Part shown: positions 52,793 through 60,841 of the stretch, piece by piece
How positions within the stretch are numbered: position 1 is the first letter of the stretch
How the letters are laid out: each line of letters begins with the position of its first letter
Notes under the pieces: generated by a model
What the model was told of the DNA's origin: nothing
Database searches by the model: none
What the model saw: only the letters and a program-made list of their open reading frames with translations
Origin: Methanobacteriota archaeon
GTDB taxonomy: Archaea > JAADCQ01 > Methanopyri > Methanopyrales > Methanopyraceae
NCBI GenBank assembly: GCA_027064425.1
Contig: JAMOPO010000003.1
Location: forward strand, 62,001 to 126,000
Reading direction: 5' to 3'
DNA: 64,000 bases
Program-made: the position numbers and the translations under genes

Positions 52793-53272
52793 ATGGCTGA
52801 GGAGACCGAGGAGAAGTCCTCGGAGGAGAAGGGAGAGGAGGACATCCCGGACTGGTGGGAGAAGGAGTGGGCGGAGTTCCGGTACCGCGGTTACACGCTG
52901 GACGAGCTGATGAAGATGCCGCTGGAGGAGTTCATCGAGCTCCTACCGGCGCGCCAGCGTCGCTCGCTGAAGCGTGGATTGCCGTCCAGGCACAAGAAGC
53001 TGCTGCAGAAGGTCCGGCGGGCCCGGAGGCTCCTGCGGCGCGGTAAGAAGCCGCCGGTGATCCGGACGCACTGTCGGGACATGATCATCCTGCCGGAGAT
53101 GGTCGGACTGACCATCGCCGTGTACAACGGTAAGGAGTTCAAGGAGGTCAAGATCGAGCCGGAGATGATCGGGCACTACCTCGGCGAGTTCTCGAAGACC
53201 AGGAAGAAGGTCGAGCACGGCGACCCGGGCATCGGCGCCACGCGGAGCTCACTCTTCGTACCGCTCAAGTGA
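52793..53272 (+). CDS. rps19: Small-subunit ribosomal protein S19 (uS19)
   Basis: Ribosomal protein of the 30S head, 159 aa. The core has [20 protein letters not shown] (about 55-74), [15 protein letters not shown] (about 93-107) and the C-terminal [18 protein letters not shown]. The first 22 residues are a Glu/Lys-rich acidic extension. ATG at 52793 with GGGGGGCGCTC upstream. The gene stands alone instead of in the S10 ribosomal cluster: it follows a radical SAM gene and overlaps a convergent unknown gene by 24 bp. Confidence 0.95.
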   Translation: MAEETEEKSSEEKGEEDIPDWWEKEWAEFRYRGYTLDELMKMPLEEFIELLPARQRRSLKRGLPSRHKKLLQKVRRARRLLRRGKKPPVIRTHCRDMIILPEMVGLTIAVYNGKEFKEVKIEPEMIGHYLGEFSKTRKKVEHGDPGIGATRSSLFVPLK

Positions 53273-53953
53273 GGCCGCTGGGAACCGGAGCCGGACCCCG
53301 TACAGGGACACCCGGCCGCCGAGCTCCTGCACACGGCGTATCAGATTGAGCTCCATCCAGTCGTCGCGGACGCACAGCCACCGCTCCAGCAGTCCATCGT
53401 ACCCGGTGACCGCCCTGGCCTTCCCCACTCGAACGTCCTCCTCGCCCCTCAGCAGCCCCTTCAGCTCGTCTCCCACGCGGTTGACTGCCTTTTTCACGCT
53501 CCAGTCGTTGTCCAGATCGTACTCCCGGAGGTAGTACAGCGCGATTTTAAGTGGCTCCAGCGCCGAGCCGCCGCGCCACTTGATGGTCCGCTCCACGGAA
53601 GCCTCGGCGGTAACGGTCACCTCCTCCGCGTCCAGCTCCCGGGACTCCATCTCGCACTTTTCGAACTGGACCGCGATCACGGTCAAGAACTTTGAGTCTC
53701 CCAGCCGGCGCGCCCGGAGCCCGAACGTGTACCTGGCGTCATCGACGGGCCCGTCCACGAGCGAGTTCGTGGGCACGTCCTCGTCCCGGCGCGTCCAGAG
53801 CGTTAACGAGCACTCCACCTCGGAGTACTCCCGGGCGGGCGAGTGTGCGACCATCTCGGTCAGCGTCTCGTAAACGCTGACAACCTGGCCCTTGTCGAGC
53901 TCCAGAGCGTGACGCCGCGCCAGCTTCGCTCCCGTTTTATGGACCGTGATCAC
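53249..53953 (-). CDS. Protein of unknown function
   Basis: A 234-aa soluble protein, not recognised. The first half is predicted beta-rich ([11 protein letters not shown]-like strands, [20 protein letters not shown]). The second half is helical ([16 protein letters not shown]...[16 protein letters not shown]) with a short C-terminal hairpin. GTG at 53951-53953 or 53954-53956 is the start (GGGGGTGGTG precedes). It is divergent from the radical SAM gene at 53976, with only 22 bp between the starts. The tail overlaps rps19 by 24 bp. Confidence 0.6.
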   Translation of the reverse strand: MITVHKTGAKLARRHALELDKGQVVSVYETLTEMVAHSPAREYSEVECSLTLWTRRDEDVPTNSLVDGPVDDARYTFGLRARRLGDSKFLTVIAVQFEKCEMESRELDAEEVTVTAEASVERTIKWRGGSALEPLKIALYYLREYDLDNDWSVKKAVNRVGDELKGLLRGEEDVRVGKARAVTGYDGLLERWLCVRDDWMELNLIRRVQELGGRVSLYGVRLRFPAASLERYEE

Positions 53954-53975
53954 CACCCCCTGGGGAGGTCGGCTG

Positions 53976-55430
53976 TTGAGCCTCGACGTGCTCTTGGTGA
54001 ACCCGCCGGATGTCACGACTAAGTACGAGCGCTTCCTGGGGATCACGGCACCGCCCCTGGGGATGGCCTACATAGCGGCCGTGCTGGAGGAGGCAGGGTA
54101 CAGCGTTCGCATCCTGGACTGCCCGCCGCTGGAGATGAGCTGGGAGGAGTTCCGCAGGACCGTCCGGCGGCTGAAGCCTAAGATCGTATCCATAATGGCG
54201 ACGACCCCGATCATCAGCCAGGCCTACAAGGCCGCCAAGATCGTGAAAGAGGAGCTCGAGGACGCCATCGTGTGCCTCGGCGGTTACCACCCCACGTTCA
54301 TGGACGTGGAGTGCCTCCGGGAGTGCGAGCACGTTGACATCGTTGTTCGCCGGGAGGGAGAGTTCACCCTGCTCGACCTCGTCCGGGCCTTCATCGACGG
54401 GGTGAAGTCGCTCTCGGACATCCTCGGCATCACGTACCGGAGGGAGGACGACATCGTCCGGAACCCGGATCGGCCACTGATCCAGGACCTGGACGCGCTG
54501 CCGCTCCCGGCTCGGCACCTGCTTCCGATGGACCGGTACACGTTCTTCGGGACCAGGACGAGCGCGACCACCGTGATCACCAGCCGAGGGTGCCCCGTCG
54601 GCTGCGACTTCTGCGCCTCGTCCCAGATGCATGGCCGGAAGCTCCGCATGCACTCCGCCGAGCGCGTCGTATCGGAGGTGGCGCACGTCCACGAGCGCTA
54701 CGGCTCGGACATCATCGCCTTCGTCGACGACACCTTCACCTACGACCGGCGCCGGGTGGAGAAGATCTGCCGGCTGATGATCGAGGCCGGACTCGACGTA
54801 ACCTGGGGTTGCGCCGCCCGCGTGGACACCATCGACCGGGAGCTGCTCGAGCTGATGCGGGAGGCCGGCTGCTCCGTCCTGTTCTTCGGCGTGGAGTCCG
54901 GCTCCCAGGAGATCCTGGACAACGTGGGGAAGGGATTCACCGTCCGGCAGACGAAGCGGGCGTTCAAGCTCTGCCGGGAGATGGGCATCCGGACGGTCGC
55001 GTCCGCCGTCATCGGCCTGCCGGGCGAGACCCACGAGACCGCCCGGGCCACGATCAAGCTGCTGAAGGAGCTCGACCCGGACTACGCCGTGGTCTCCGTC
55101 GCCACCCCGTACCCCGGCACCAGGTTCTTCCAAGAAGTCATCGAGGAGGAGCTTCTGGTCGAGGAGGACTGGGACAAGTTCACCCTGATGGAGCCGGTGG
55201 CGGCCACCACCGAGCTCTCCCCGGAGGAGATCAAGCGGTACCAGCGTCGCGCCATGCTGGAGTTCTACCTGCGACCCCGCTACCTGCTCCGGCGCATCAA
55301 GGAGGATGGTCTGGACGCCATCCGCGTCGCCGGCACCATGATGGCCGAGGTGACGTTCAAGAAGCTGAAAGCCCTGATCTCGCGCCTCCCCAGCCCTAGG
55401 TTCTCACACCGTGAGGACTCGGACGAGTGA
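53976..55430 (+). CDS. B12-binding-domain radical SAM protein
   Basis: A 484-aa enzyme with an N-terminal B12-binding-like domain (LDVLLVNPPD start, GGYHPTF near 103). A radical SAM core follows: TSRGCPVGCDFCASSQ (about 207-222), then FVDDTFTYD and FFGVESGSQEILDNV. This is the BchE/MagE type, often acting in cofactor or lipid modification. TTG at 53976 follows GGGGAGGT and a TATA-like GTTTTATGG about 40 nt upstream; GTG at 53946 is less likely. Its 3' end overlaps mevalonate kinase by 35 bp. Confidence 0.85.
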   Translation: MSLDVLLVNPPDVTTKYERFLGITAPPLGMAYIAAVLEEAGYSVRILDCPPLEMSWEEFRRTVRRLKPKIVSIMATTPIISQAYKAAKIVKEELEDAIVCLGGYHPTFMDVECLRECEHVDIVVRREGEFTLLDLVRAFIDGVKSLSDILGITYRREDDIVRNPDRPLIQDLDALPLPARHLLPMDRYTFFGTRTSATTVITSRGCPVGCDFCASSQMHGRKLRMHSAERVVSEVAHVHERYGSDIIAFVDDTFTYDRRRVEKICRLMIEAGLDVTWGCAARVDTIDRELLELMREAGCSVLFFGVESGSQEILDNVGKGFTVRQTKRAFKLCREMGIRTVASAVIGLPGETHETARATIKLLKELDPDYAVVSVATPYPGTRFFQEVIEEELLVEEDWDKFTLMEPVAATTELSPEEIKRYQRRAMLEFYLRPRYLLRRIKEDGLDAIRVAGTMMAEVTFKKLKALISRLPSPRFSHREDSDE

Positions 55431-56379
55431 CGTACGCCCGGTACCCCATCGCGTCGATCAAGGCCGCCGCCGTCTCAGCCCGCGACTCGTCATCGAACAG
55501 GCCGATCGCGCACCCACCTCCACCGGCTCCAGTCACCTTGGCACCCAGCGCCCCCGCCCGCCGAAGCGCGTGCACGATCTCGTCCAGCTCCCGAGTCGAG
55601 ACGCCCAGCGCGGAGAGAAGGCCGTGGTTCACGTCCAGCAGCTCACCGAGCCTCCTCAGGTCTCCGGACTCCAAGGCCCCCTCCACCTTGAGAACCAAGT
55701 CACCGATGGCCTCCATCACCCGCTCTCCGACCGACCCCACCGAGTCCAGCAGCTCGGCGACCCGGTCGACCATCTCCCCGGTCCTCGACGGCCGGCCCGA
55801 GTACGCGATCACCAGGACCAGGTCCTCCGGGCAGTCCAGTCGCCTGAACTCGCGCCCCGTGATCGAGAGCACGCCACCGTAGGTAACGGTCGTCGGGTCG
55901 ACCCAGCTGGCCCTGCCCTGCACGTCCAGCTCAACCCGCCGGACGAGCTCGCGCAGCCGGTCCCGGCTCAGCTCTTCCCCCGAGAGGCTCGCCAGGGCGG
56001 CGATGACCCCGGCGCTCACCGCGGCCGACGTCCCCAGCCCGCTGGCCGGGGGCGCCTCGCCCCTAATCCTCACCTCCGCCGGCGGGGGCGAGAACTCCTC
56101 CGTGCACAGCCCGATGGCCGACGCCACGTAGCTGAGCTCCCTGCCCAGCCCCGGGGAGGACACCCGCCGAACGTCTCCGGACGGCGTCACCGTGGCTCGC
56201 ACCTCTCCCAGCGCCTGCTCGCCCAGCTCGGTCCGGACCGAAAACGCGTCTCCGTCGGACTCCTCGGCCTCCACCTCCACGTACAGCTCGACCGCGGCCG
56301 ATATGGCGGGGTGCCCGTACACCGCCGCGTGCTCTCCCGAGAGGATAACCTTCAATGGAACCCTGACGTGGGCACCCAA
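55396..56379 (-). CDS. mvk: Mevalonate kinase
   Basis: GHMP kinase that phosphorylates mevalonate on the way to isoprenoid ether lipids. The 327-aa protein has motif 1 VILSGEHAAVYGHPAISAAV (about 10-29), the ATP loop PPASGLGTSAAVSAG (about 111-125) and motif 3 VTGAGGGGCAIGL (about 288-300). TTG at 56377-56379 is chosen because it sits just before motif 1; the much longer upstream frame only mirrors the gene at 56431. It pairs with DGGGP synthase at 21480 in lipid synthesis. Confidence 0.94.
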   Translation of the reverse strand: MGAHVRVPLKVILSGEHAAVYGHPAISAAVELYVEVEAEESDGDAFSVRTELGEQALGEVRATVTPSGDVRRVSSPGLGRELSYVASAIGLCTEEFSPPPAEVRIRGEAPPASGLGTSAAVSAGVIAALASLSGEELSRDRLRELVRRVELDVQGRASWVDPTTVTYGGVLSITGREFRRLDCPEDLVLVIAYSGRPSRTGEMVDRVAELLDSVGSVGERVMEAIGDLVLKVEGALESGDLRRLGELLDVNHGLLSALGVSTRELDEIVHALRRAGALGAKVTGAGGGGCAIGLFDDESRAETAAALIDAMGYRAYVTRPSPHGVRT

Positions 56380-56430
56380 CGGGCCCCACCCCTGAGCCCG
56401 CCGAGCGGCCTCGACCCCGGGTGATACGCC

Positions 56431-57261
56431 TTGCGGATCCCCCGAACGCTGGAACCCGTGGTTAGCGACGAGTTCGTCGAGAGCCTCGACGACCTGGTCG
56501 CCCGCATCAACGAGGCGGAGCTGAGCTCCGGCCTCATCCGGATCACCAAGCGGGTCGAGCGCGACCTGTACGACGCCATCATCCTCGTCCTGAACGGCGC
56601 GGTGGCGCACCTGCAGGTGGAGAACGTGACCTCCAGGGAGCGCTGGGAGGGGGAGGAGGCGCTGGACGTCCTCCGAGAGATCCTGGCGGACATCAGCCCC
56701 GAGGACCCCGCCGTCCTGGATATTTACCGCGGGCCGGGCCGAGAGGTCGAGTCCTTCGCCCGATACCAGCTGGGCGTGGAGGAGCTCGGCGAGTACGACC
56801 TGGCGTCGGTTATCATGGAGGCCTACGAGGAGGCGGGTGCCGCCGAGGGGGAGGAGAAGGTCGTAGAGTTCAGCGAGGAGGCGGAGGAGAAGCCGGAGGC
56901 CGAGGCCGGCGCTGAGGTCGAGGCTGAGGTTGAGGAGGGGGTCGAGAAGGAGAAGGAGAAGGAGGAGGTCGAGGAGCTGTCCCGAGAGGAGCTGCTCGAG
57001 AAGTACGGGATTAAGGAGCCCGACGAGTCCTTCGTCGAGTCGGTGCTGGAGGACATGACCGGGCCCTCCGAGGACCTTCACAAGCAGGTCGAGCGGGTGC
57101 TGCGAGGATACGGTATCACCATCTTCCAGCTGTCCGGGGTCGTCCTCGTGGACCCCCGCAGCGAGGAGGACGTCAAGCACATCGAGGAGGCTGTCGAGGA
57201 CATGAAGGAGGACCTCGGACTCAACGAGATCTCCGTCCGGATCCGCGGGAAAAACATTTAA
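56431..57261 (+). CDS. Acidic protein of unknown function (possibly DUF2226-like)
   Basis: A 276-aa acidic protein. The N-terminal domain (about 1-130) is mixed alpha/beta with LIRITKRVERDLYDAIILVL. A Glu/Lys/Ala-rich linker (about 145-185) leads to a C-terminal helical and strand domain (about 190-276, SEDLHKQVERVLRGYGITIF). I recall a similar archaeal family, DUF2226, but cannot confirm it. TTG at 56431 with GGTGAT upstream. The stop codon lies inside the TATA-like element of the tRNA-Arg gene. Confidence 0.62.
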   Translation: MRIPRTLEPVVSDEFVESLDDLVARINEAELSSGLIRITKRVERDLYDAIILVLNGAVAHLQVENVTSRERWEGEEALDVLREILADISPEDPAVLDIYRGPGREVESFARYQLGVEELGEYDLASVIMEAYEEAGAAEGEEKVVEFSEEAEEKPEAEAGAEVEAEVEEGVEKEKEKEEVEELSREELLEKYGIKEPDESFVESVLEDMTGPSEDLHKQVERVLRGYGITIFQLSGVVLVDPRSEEDVKHIEEAVEDMKEDLGLNEISVRIRGKNI

Positions 57262-57262
57262 C
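57249..57262 (+). promoter_or_regulatory. Probable tRNA-Arg TATA box
   Basis: GAAAAACATTTAAC overlaps the stop of the upstream gene. Its centre is about 36 nt before the mature tRNA 5' end, leaving roughly a 10-nt leader for RNase P. Confidence 0.5.
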
Positions 57263-57292
57263 CGCCCCCGACCGGAGGTGACACGGAGCGTC

Positions 57293-57370
57293 GGGCCGGC
57301 AGCTCAGTCTGGACAGAGCGCGGGCCTTCGGAGCCCGTGGTCCCGGGTTCAAATCCCGGCCGGCCCACCA
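57293..57370 (+). tRNA. tRNA-Arg (UCG) with C at position 8
   Basis: A cloverleaf with acceptor GGGCCGG/CCGGCCC, D stem GCTC/GAGC, anticodon stem CGGGC/GCCCG with loop CTTCGGA (anticodon TCG), T arm CCGGG/CCCGG with loop TTCAAAT, discriminator A and an encoded CCA. It reads Arg CGA codons. Position 8 (57300) is C, while tRNAs almost always need U8 to pair with A14, which is present. In M. kandleri C8 is edited to U8 by the deaminase CDAT8, so the same is expected here. It has no intron. A 25-bp inverted repeat starts 5 nt after the CCA. Confidence 0.97.
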
Positions 57371-57375
57371 GCCCG

Positions 57376-57400
57376 AATCGTTACGAAGTCCGTAACGAAT
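57376..57400 (+). repeat. 25-bp inverted repeat 3' of tRNA-Arg
   Basis: Arms AATCGTTACG and CGTAACGAAT (9 of 10 pairs) flank the loop AAGTC. It lies 5 nt after the tRNA CCA and ends just before the next small gene. It matches the repeat after SRP RNA (38553-38577) in length, loop size and the core CGTTAYG. Confidence 0.7.
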
Positions 57401-57401
57401 C

Positions 57402-57632
57402 TTGGGGCGTCCCGCGTTGGACGAGCTCCGCGACCGGCTACAGGCCGGTCCGTTCGAGGTCGTGGCGGCCAAGCTGGAGGAGGTACTTCAGCGGCTCGAC
57501 CGACTCGAGTCCAAGCTCGATGAGCTGCTGGCCCGGGTGGAACGTTTAGAGCGGGAGCTGGGAGAGGAGGCCGGGGAGGGCGATGAGCGTACCGGAGAGC
57601 ATCGCGGTGATCGGGCTGGGAGTGGAGGGTAG
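57402..57632 (+). CDS. Small coiled-coil protein
   Basis: A 76-aa protein (71 aa if TTG at 57417 is used) with a clear leucine heptad coiled coil (LEEVLQRLDRLESKLDELL, about 25-43, continuing to 53). The last 25 residues overlap the start of the Mur-ligase-like gene by 50 bp and lose heptad character, becoming Gly/Arg-rich. It could be an oligomerising partner of unknown kind. It sits directly after the tRNA-associated inverted repeat. Confidence 0.5.
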   Translation: MGRPALDELRDRLQAGPFEVVAAKLEEVLQRLDRLESKLDELLARVERLERELGEEAGEGDERTGEHRGDRAGSGG

Positions 57633-58848
57633 GGCCTGCGCCAGGCGACTGGCCGAGTTGGGGATCAGGGTTTACGCCTCCGACCTCAGAACCGACGTGG
57701 ACACGTCCGACCTGGAAGAACTCGACAACGTGGAGGTGGACCTGGGGACCCACGATCTGGATAAGATCGCCGAGTGCGAGGCCGTGTACGCGTCCCCGAG
57801 CATCCCCGACGATGCCGAAATCGTTCGGAAAATCCGCGAGCTCGAGGTCCCGTTCCTCGAAGACGCGCTGACGTGGCCCGAAGAGGCCGACTTCATCGTC
57901 GTCAGCGGCACGAACGGCAAGACCACCACGGTTCACATGATCGGGCACCTGCTCGACGCCCTCGGTGTCGACCACCTGCTGGGCGGGAACGCTGGCGGCG
58001 GGTTCGACGGCTACGCGACACTCTACGTCCGCGCGGAGCTGGAGCGCCCGGACGTGGTCGTATGCGAGGTCTGCGATATGACCCTTGACTACTTCACCAC
58101 CCGAGCCCCCGGCTACGACGTGGCCGTGTTCCTGAACTTGGGGAGGGATCACCTCGACTACCACGGGTCGCTGGACCGGTACGCGGAGCGGGCGGCAAGG
58201 TTCTGCGACGAGGCCGAGGTGGCCGTGGTGAAGTGCTCAGGCCGCGAGCGTGACGTGGTGCGCTTGATGTCATCCGACCCCGTCTGCTTCGATCGACTCG
58301 ATGTGGAGCCGGAGCTGCGGCTCCGGGGCAGGTTCTACGAGCTGGACGCGAAGGCCGCGATCGCGGCGGTCTCCGAGGTCACCGGGGAGGACCCGGACGA
58401 GCTGGCCGACCTGCTGTCGGACTTCCGGGGCGTGCCGGGCAGGGTGAGGGAGTACAAGGTCGACGGGGGAGCGGTGGTGGTCGGGAAGACGGACAACCTC
58501 TCGGCGCTCCGGGCCGTCGTGCGGGATTACGGACCGCTCGACATCGTGTTCTGGGGCACCCCGAGACCGGGTGAGGACTACCGGATCCGCGGTCTGGGCC
58601 GGGTTCTCAAGGAGGCTGGCGTCGAGGAGGTACTGGTCTTTCCCGGCCTCTCGGAGGAGACCGTCCCGGACGTCCTCCGGGAGCTCGAAGGGTCGGGGTT
58701 GGAGGCCCGTGAGGTTCCCGCGGACGAGGTGGTCGAGCGGGCGCTGGAGGCGGCCAGAGAAGGGGCCCGGGTCGGCATACTAGGGAACGGTCAGCGCCGG
58801 ATCACCCGGATGCAGAGGGAGGTGGAGGAGGCGCTGGAAACGCAGTAG
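57583..58848 (+). CDS. Mur ligase family protein (possible pseudomurein precursor ligase)
   Basis: ATP-dependent ligase of the MurC/D/E/F family, 421 aa. An N-terminal Rossmann segment (IAVIGLGVEGRACARRL) is followed by the ATP P-loop SGTNGKTTT (about 107-115), FLNLGRDHLDYHGS near 185 (the Mur His motif) and a C-terminal ligase domain. Archaea with Mur ligases, namely Methanobacteriales and Methanopyrus, use them for pseudomurein peptides; this assignment is by taxon and family. The amino acid added is unknown. ATG at 57583 with GGCG and GGAGG upstream. Confidence 0.85.
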   Translation: MSVPESIAVIGLGVEGRACARRLAELGIRVYASDLRTDVDTSDLEELDNVEVDLGTHDLDKIAECEAVYASPSIPDDAEIVRKIRELEVPFLEDALTWPEEADFIVVSGTNGKTTTVHMIGHLLDALGVDHLLGGNAGGGFDGYATLYVRAELERPDVVVCEVCDMTLDYFTTRAPGYDVAVFLNLGRDHLDYHGSLDRYAERAARFCDEAEVAVVKCSGRERDVVRLMSSDPVCFDRLDVEPELRLRGRFYELDAKAAIAAVSEVTGEDPDELADLLSDFRGVPGRVREYKVDGGAVVVGKTDNLSALRAVVRDYGPLDIVFWGTPRPGEDYRIRGLGRVLKEAGVEEVLVFPGLSEETVPDVLRELEGSGLEAREVPADEVVERALEAAREGARVGILGNGQRRITRMQREVEEALETQ

Positions 58849-58881
58849 CCTTTTGATCGTGCCCGCCCCCTCCCGACGGGG

Positions 58882-59634
58882 GTGCCGGGGGTGGGACGCG
58901 TCGAGTTCATCCGCGTGATGGACGAGGTGCCGGAGTGCGAGGTGCTGATCGAGGGGTACCCGGGCATCGGCATGGTAGGCGTAATCGCCGTGCGGCACAT
59001 GGTGATGGAGTTCGGGGCCGAGCCCGCGTTCGTGATGAAGACGGAGGACATGCCCACGGCCGCGATCGTGCACGACGGGCGCGTGTACCCCTCCGCGGGC
59101 CTGTTCGTGAGCGGTGAGGAGGGTCTCGCGTTCTTTTACTCCGAGCAGGCCGATCTGCGCCCGGGCATTGTCCAGGAGATCTCTGAGTCGGTGGCCGACC
59201 TCGCGCGCGAGGTGGGCGTGGAGACGATCGTATGCTTAGCCGGTATCAGGGCCCCGGAGCCGGAGGATGAGCCCAGCCTGTACTACGCCGCCACCTCGGA
59301 GCGGGCGGCCGAGCCGTTCAAGGACGTCGCGGAGCCGCTGGAGCGGGGCACGATCACCGGGGTCAGCGGTCCGCTGCTGCTCGAGGGGGACCTCCGCGGG
59401 CTGGAGGCCGTCTGCCTCCTCGTGGAGACCCCGGGGACGTACCCTGACCCCCGGGCCGCCTCCAAGGTGGTCGAGGCGCTGAACGAGGGGCTGGGGCTGG
59501 ACATTGATACCTCCAAGCTCGAGGAGGAGGCGGAGCGTATCGCCAAGGCGGTGGAGGAGACCATGGAGAGGATGCGCCGCGAGCGCGTGGAGGAGGAAGA
59601 GGAGGAGGCACCCACCGAGCGGATGTTCGTGTAG
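58882..59634 (+). CDS. PAC2 family (proteasome assembly chaperone-like) protein
   Basis: A 250-aa protein with the family start EVLIEGYPGIGMVGVIAVRH split at about 20-39, then YPSAGLFVSGEEGLAFF near 73. GVSGPLLLEGDLRGLEAVCLL near 155 and PGTYPDPRAASKVVEAL near 181 follow. The C-terminal 50 residues are an acidic helix. Archaeal PAC2 proteins are linked to the proteasome. GTG at 58882, or 58891, is the start; a TATA-like CTTTTGATC lies at about 58851-58859. Confidence 0.85.
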   Translation: MPGVGRVEFIRVMDEVPECEVLIEGYPGIGMVGVIAVRHMVMEFGAEPAFVMKTEDMPTAAIVHDGRVYPSAGLFVSGEEGLAFFYSEQADLRPGIVQEISESVADLAREVGVETIVCLAGIRAPEPEDEPSLYYAATSERAAEPFKDVAEPLERGTITGVSGPLLLEGDLRGLEAVCLLVETPGTYPDPRAASKVVEALNEGLGLDIDTSKLEEEAERIAKAVEETMERMRRERVEEEEEEAPTERMFV

Positions 59635-59646
59635 GGTGGGTCGGCC

Positions 59647-60042
59647 TTGAGAATGCCCGCCATCACCGGTGTGAGCCCCCGAGTGCTCGAGCAGCTGGCC
59701 GCCGGTGGCAGCGTGCAGATCCTGATCAGGAGCAGCAACAACCTGGACGCGGTAAGGAAGCTCGAGCCGGGCGACTACGTGTTCGTGACCAGCGTTGGGA
59801 AGCGGGAGATGAAGGAGGGCGTCGAGGGGATCGTGGCCACTGTGAAGTCCATCCGGATCGTCCACGAGCGGCTCGTCTCGGGCGGGCCCGAGGAGGAACA
59901 CTTCGAGCGGGAGTTCGAGGCCGCGAGGATCGTGCTAACGAAATCGGGGCTCGGCAGCGTCCGGGAGGTGAAGGACTACGGGCTCGGGAAGCGCACCGAG
60001 GTGGAGGTAGAGCTGAGGTCGACGGTCTCAGAGGCCTACTGA
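59647..60042 (+). CDS. DUF473-type methanogen protein
   Basis: A 131-aa protein with LEPGDYVFVTSVGKREMKEG near 40-59 and EGIVATVKSIRI, a small beta-barrel-like fold. I recall DUF473 as a family of methanogenic archaea. TTG at 59647 or ATG at 59653 is the start; the gene follows the PAC2 gene by 12 nt. No catalytic residues stand out. Confidence 0.72.
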   Translation: MRMPAITGVSPRVLEQLAAGGSVQILIRSSNNLDAVRKLEPGDYVFVTSVGKREMKEGVEGIVATVKSIRIVHERLVSGGPEEEHFEREFEAARIVLTKSGLGSVREVKDYGLGKRTEVEVELRSTVSEAY

Positions 60043-60052
60043 GGGGTAGGGG

Positions 60053-60841
60053 ATGATCCGCTGGCTCGCGGCCTTCCTGGCGGCCCTTACGCTGCTGGCC
60101 CCTGCCATCATCGCCGTGCGCGACGCCGAGCAGGCGGCCGCGTACGCGAACTCGGTACGACAGCGAATGGGCTGGAAACCGCTGCCGCCGGACCTGCTCC
60201 CCTACTGCGACATGCTCGACGTGGTCACGTGCCGGGTCGGCGGCGTCCCCGTCGCCAAGCTCTTCATCTACCCGCCGCTCAGGCCGGTCACGATCCCCCG
60301 GGTGGCGCCGGGAGAGCGCGAAATCGACGTCGTGAGGGACATCGCCCGCTTCGTCTCCGACACCATGACGTACGACGTGTGCTCCGAGCCGTCGCAGTAC
60401 ACCCCGGACGTGCTCGAGAGGACCGTGGGTCAGCTGCTGCTCACCGGACACTGGCGGGGCGCGTGCGGCACGGCCGCGTACCTGTTCTCGTACCTGTGCA
60501 GGTGCTACGGCATCCCGACCCGGATCGTTCTGATCGAGCCCTCGGGCGTTCCCACCGTGGTACCCGGCACCCGGGTGGCACCGGCCCGAGTGATGCTTCA
60601 CGCCCAGGTTCAGGTGTGGGTGGACGGTCGATGGATCACCGTGGATCCCTCCGTCGGCATCGTGGGCGACTCCGACAAGCCCGTGAAGGGGAGCAGAGTC
60701 CGCCCGGACGGCACCGTGCTCCAGACGCCCGGAGTCCGCCGGTGGATGGTCGAGTCGCAGGGGCCGGTCGTCTTCTGGACGAACCTCACCGCCCTCGCCC
60801 GGTACGTTCTCCGGCTGTCCGAGGGCATCAGTGCTTCTTGA
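60053..60841 (+). CDS. Exported transglutaminase-like cysteine protease fold protein
   Basis: A 262-aa protein with an N-terminal hydrophobic signal or anchor (IRWLAAFLAALTLLAPAIIA, residues 2-21). The transglutaminase-like core has the triad C138 (RGACGTA), H183 (MLHAQVQVW) and D198 (TVDPS). Archaeal proteins of this fold include pseudomurein endoisopeptidases, which cut cross-links in the wall. With an export signal and a pseudomurein wall, a wall-remodelling role is plausible but unproven. ATG at 60053 has AGGGG upstream. The tail overlaps the convergent ligase gene by 14 bp. Confidence 0.8.
   Translation: MIRWLAAFLAALTLLAPAIIAVRDAEQAAAYANSVRQRMGWKPLPPDLLPYCDMLDVVTCRVGGVPVAKLFIYPPLRPVTIPRVAPGEREIDVVRDIARFVSDTMTYDVCSEPSQYTPDVLERTVGQLLLTGHWRGACGTAAYLFSYLCRCYGIPTRIVLIEPSGVPTVVPGTRVAPARVMLHAQVQVWVDGRWITVDPSVGIVGDSDKPVKGSRVRPDGTVLQTPGVRRWMVESQGPVVFWTNLTALARYVLRLSEGISAS

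Noticed and set aside
56380-57180. An N-terminal extension of mevalonate kinase to 594 residues
   Set aside because: The extra part is antisense to the gene at 56431 and precedes the normal GHMP start; a TTG at 56379 gives the standard length.
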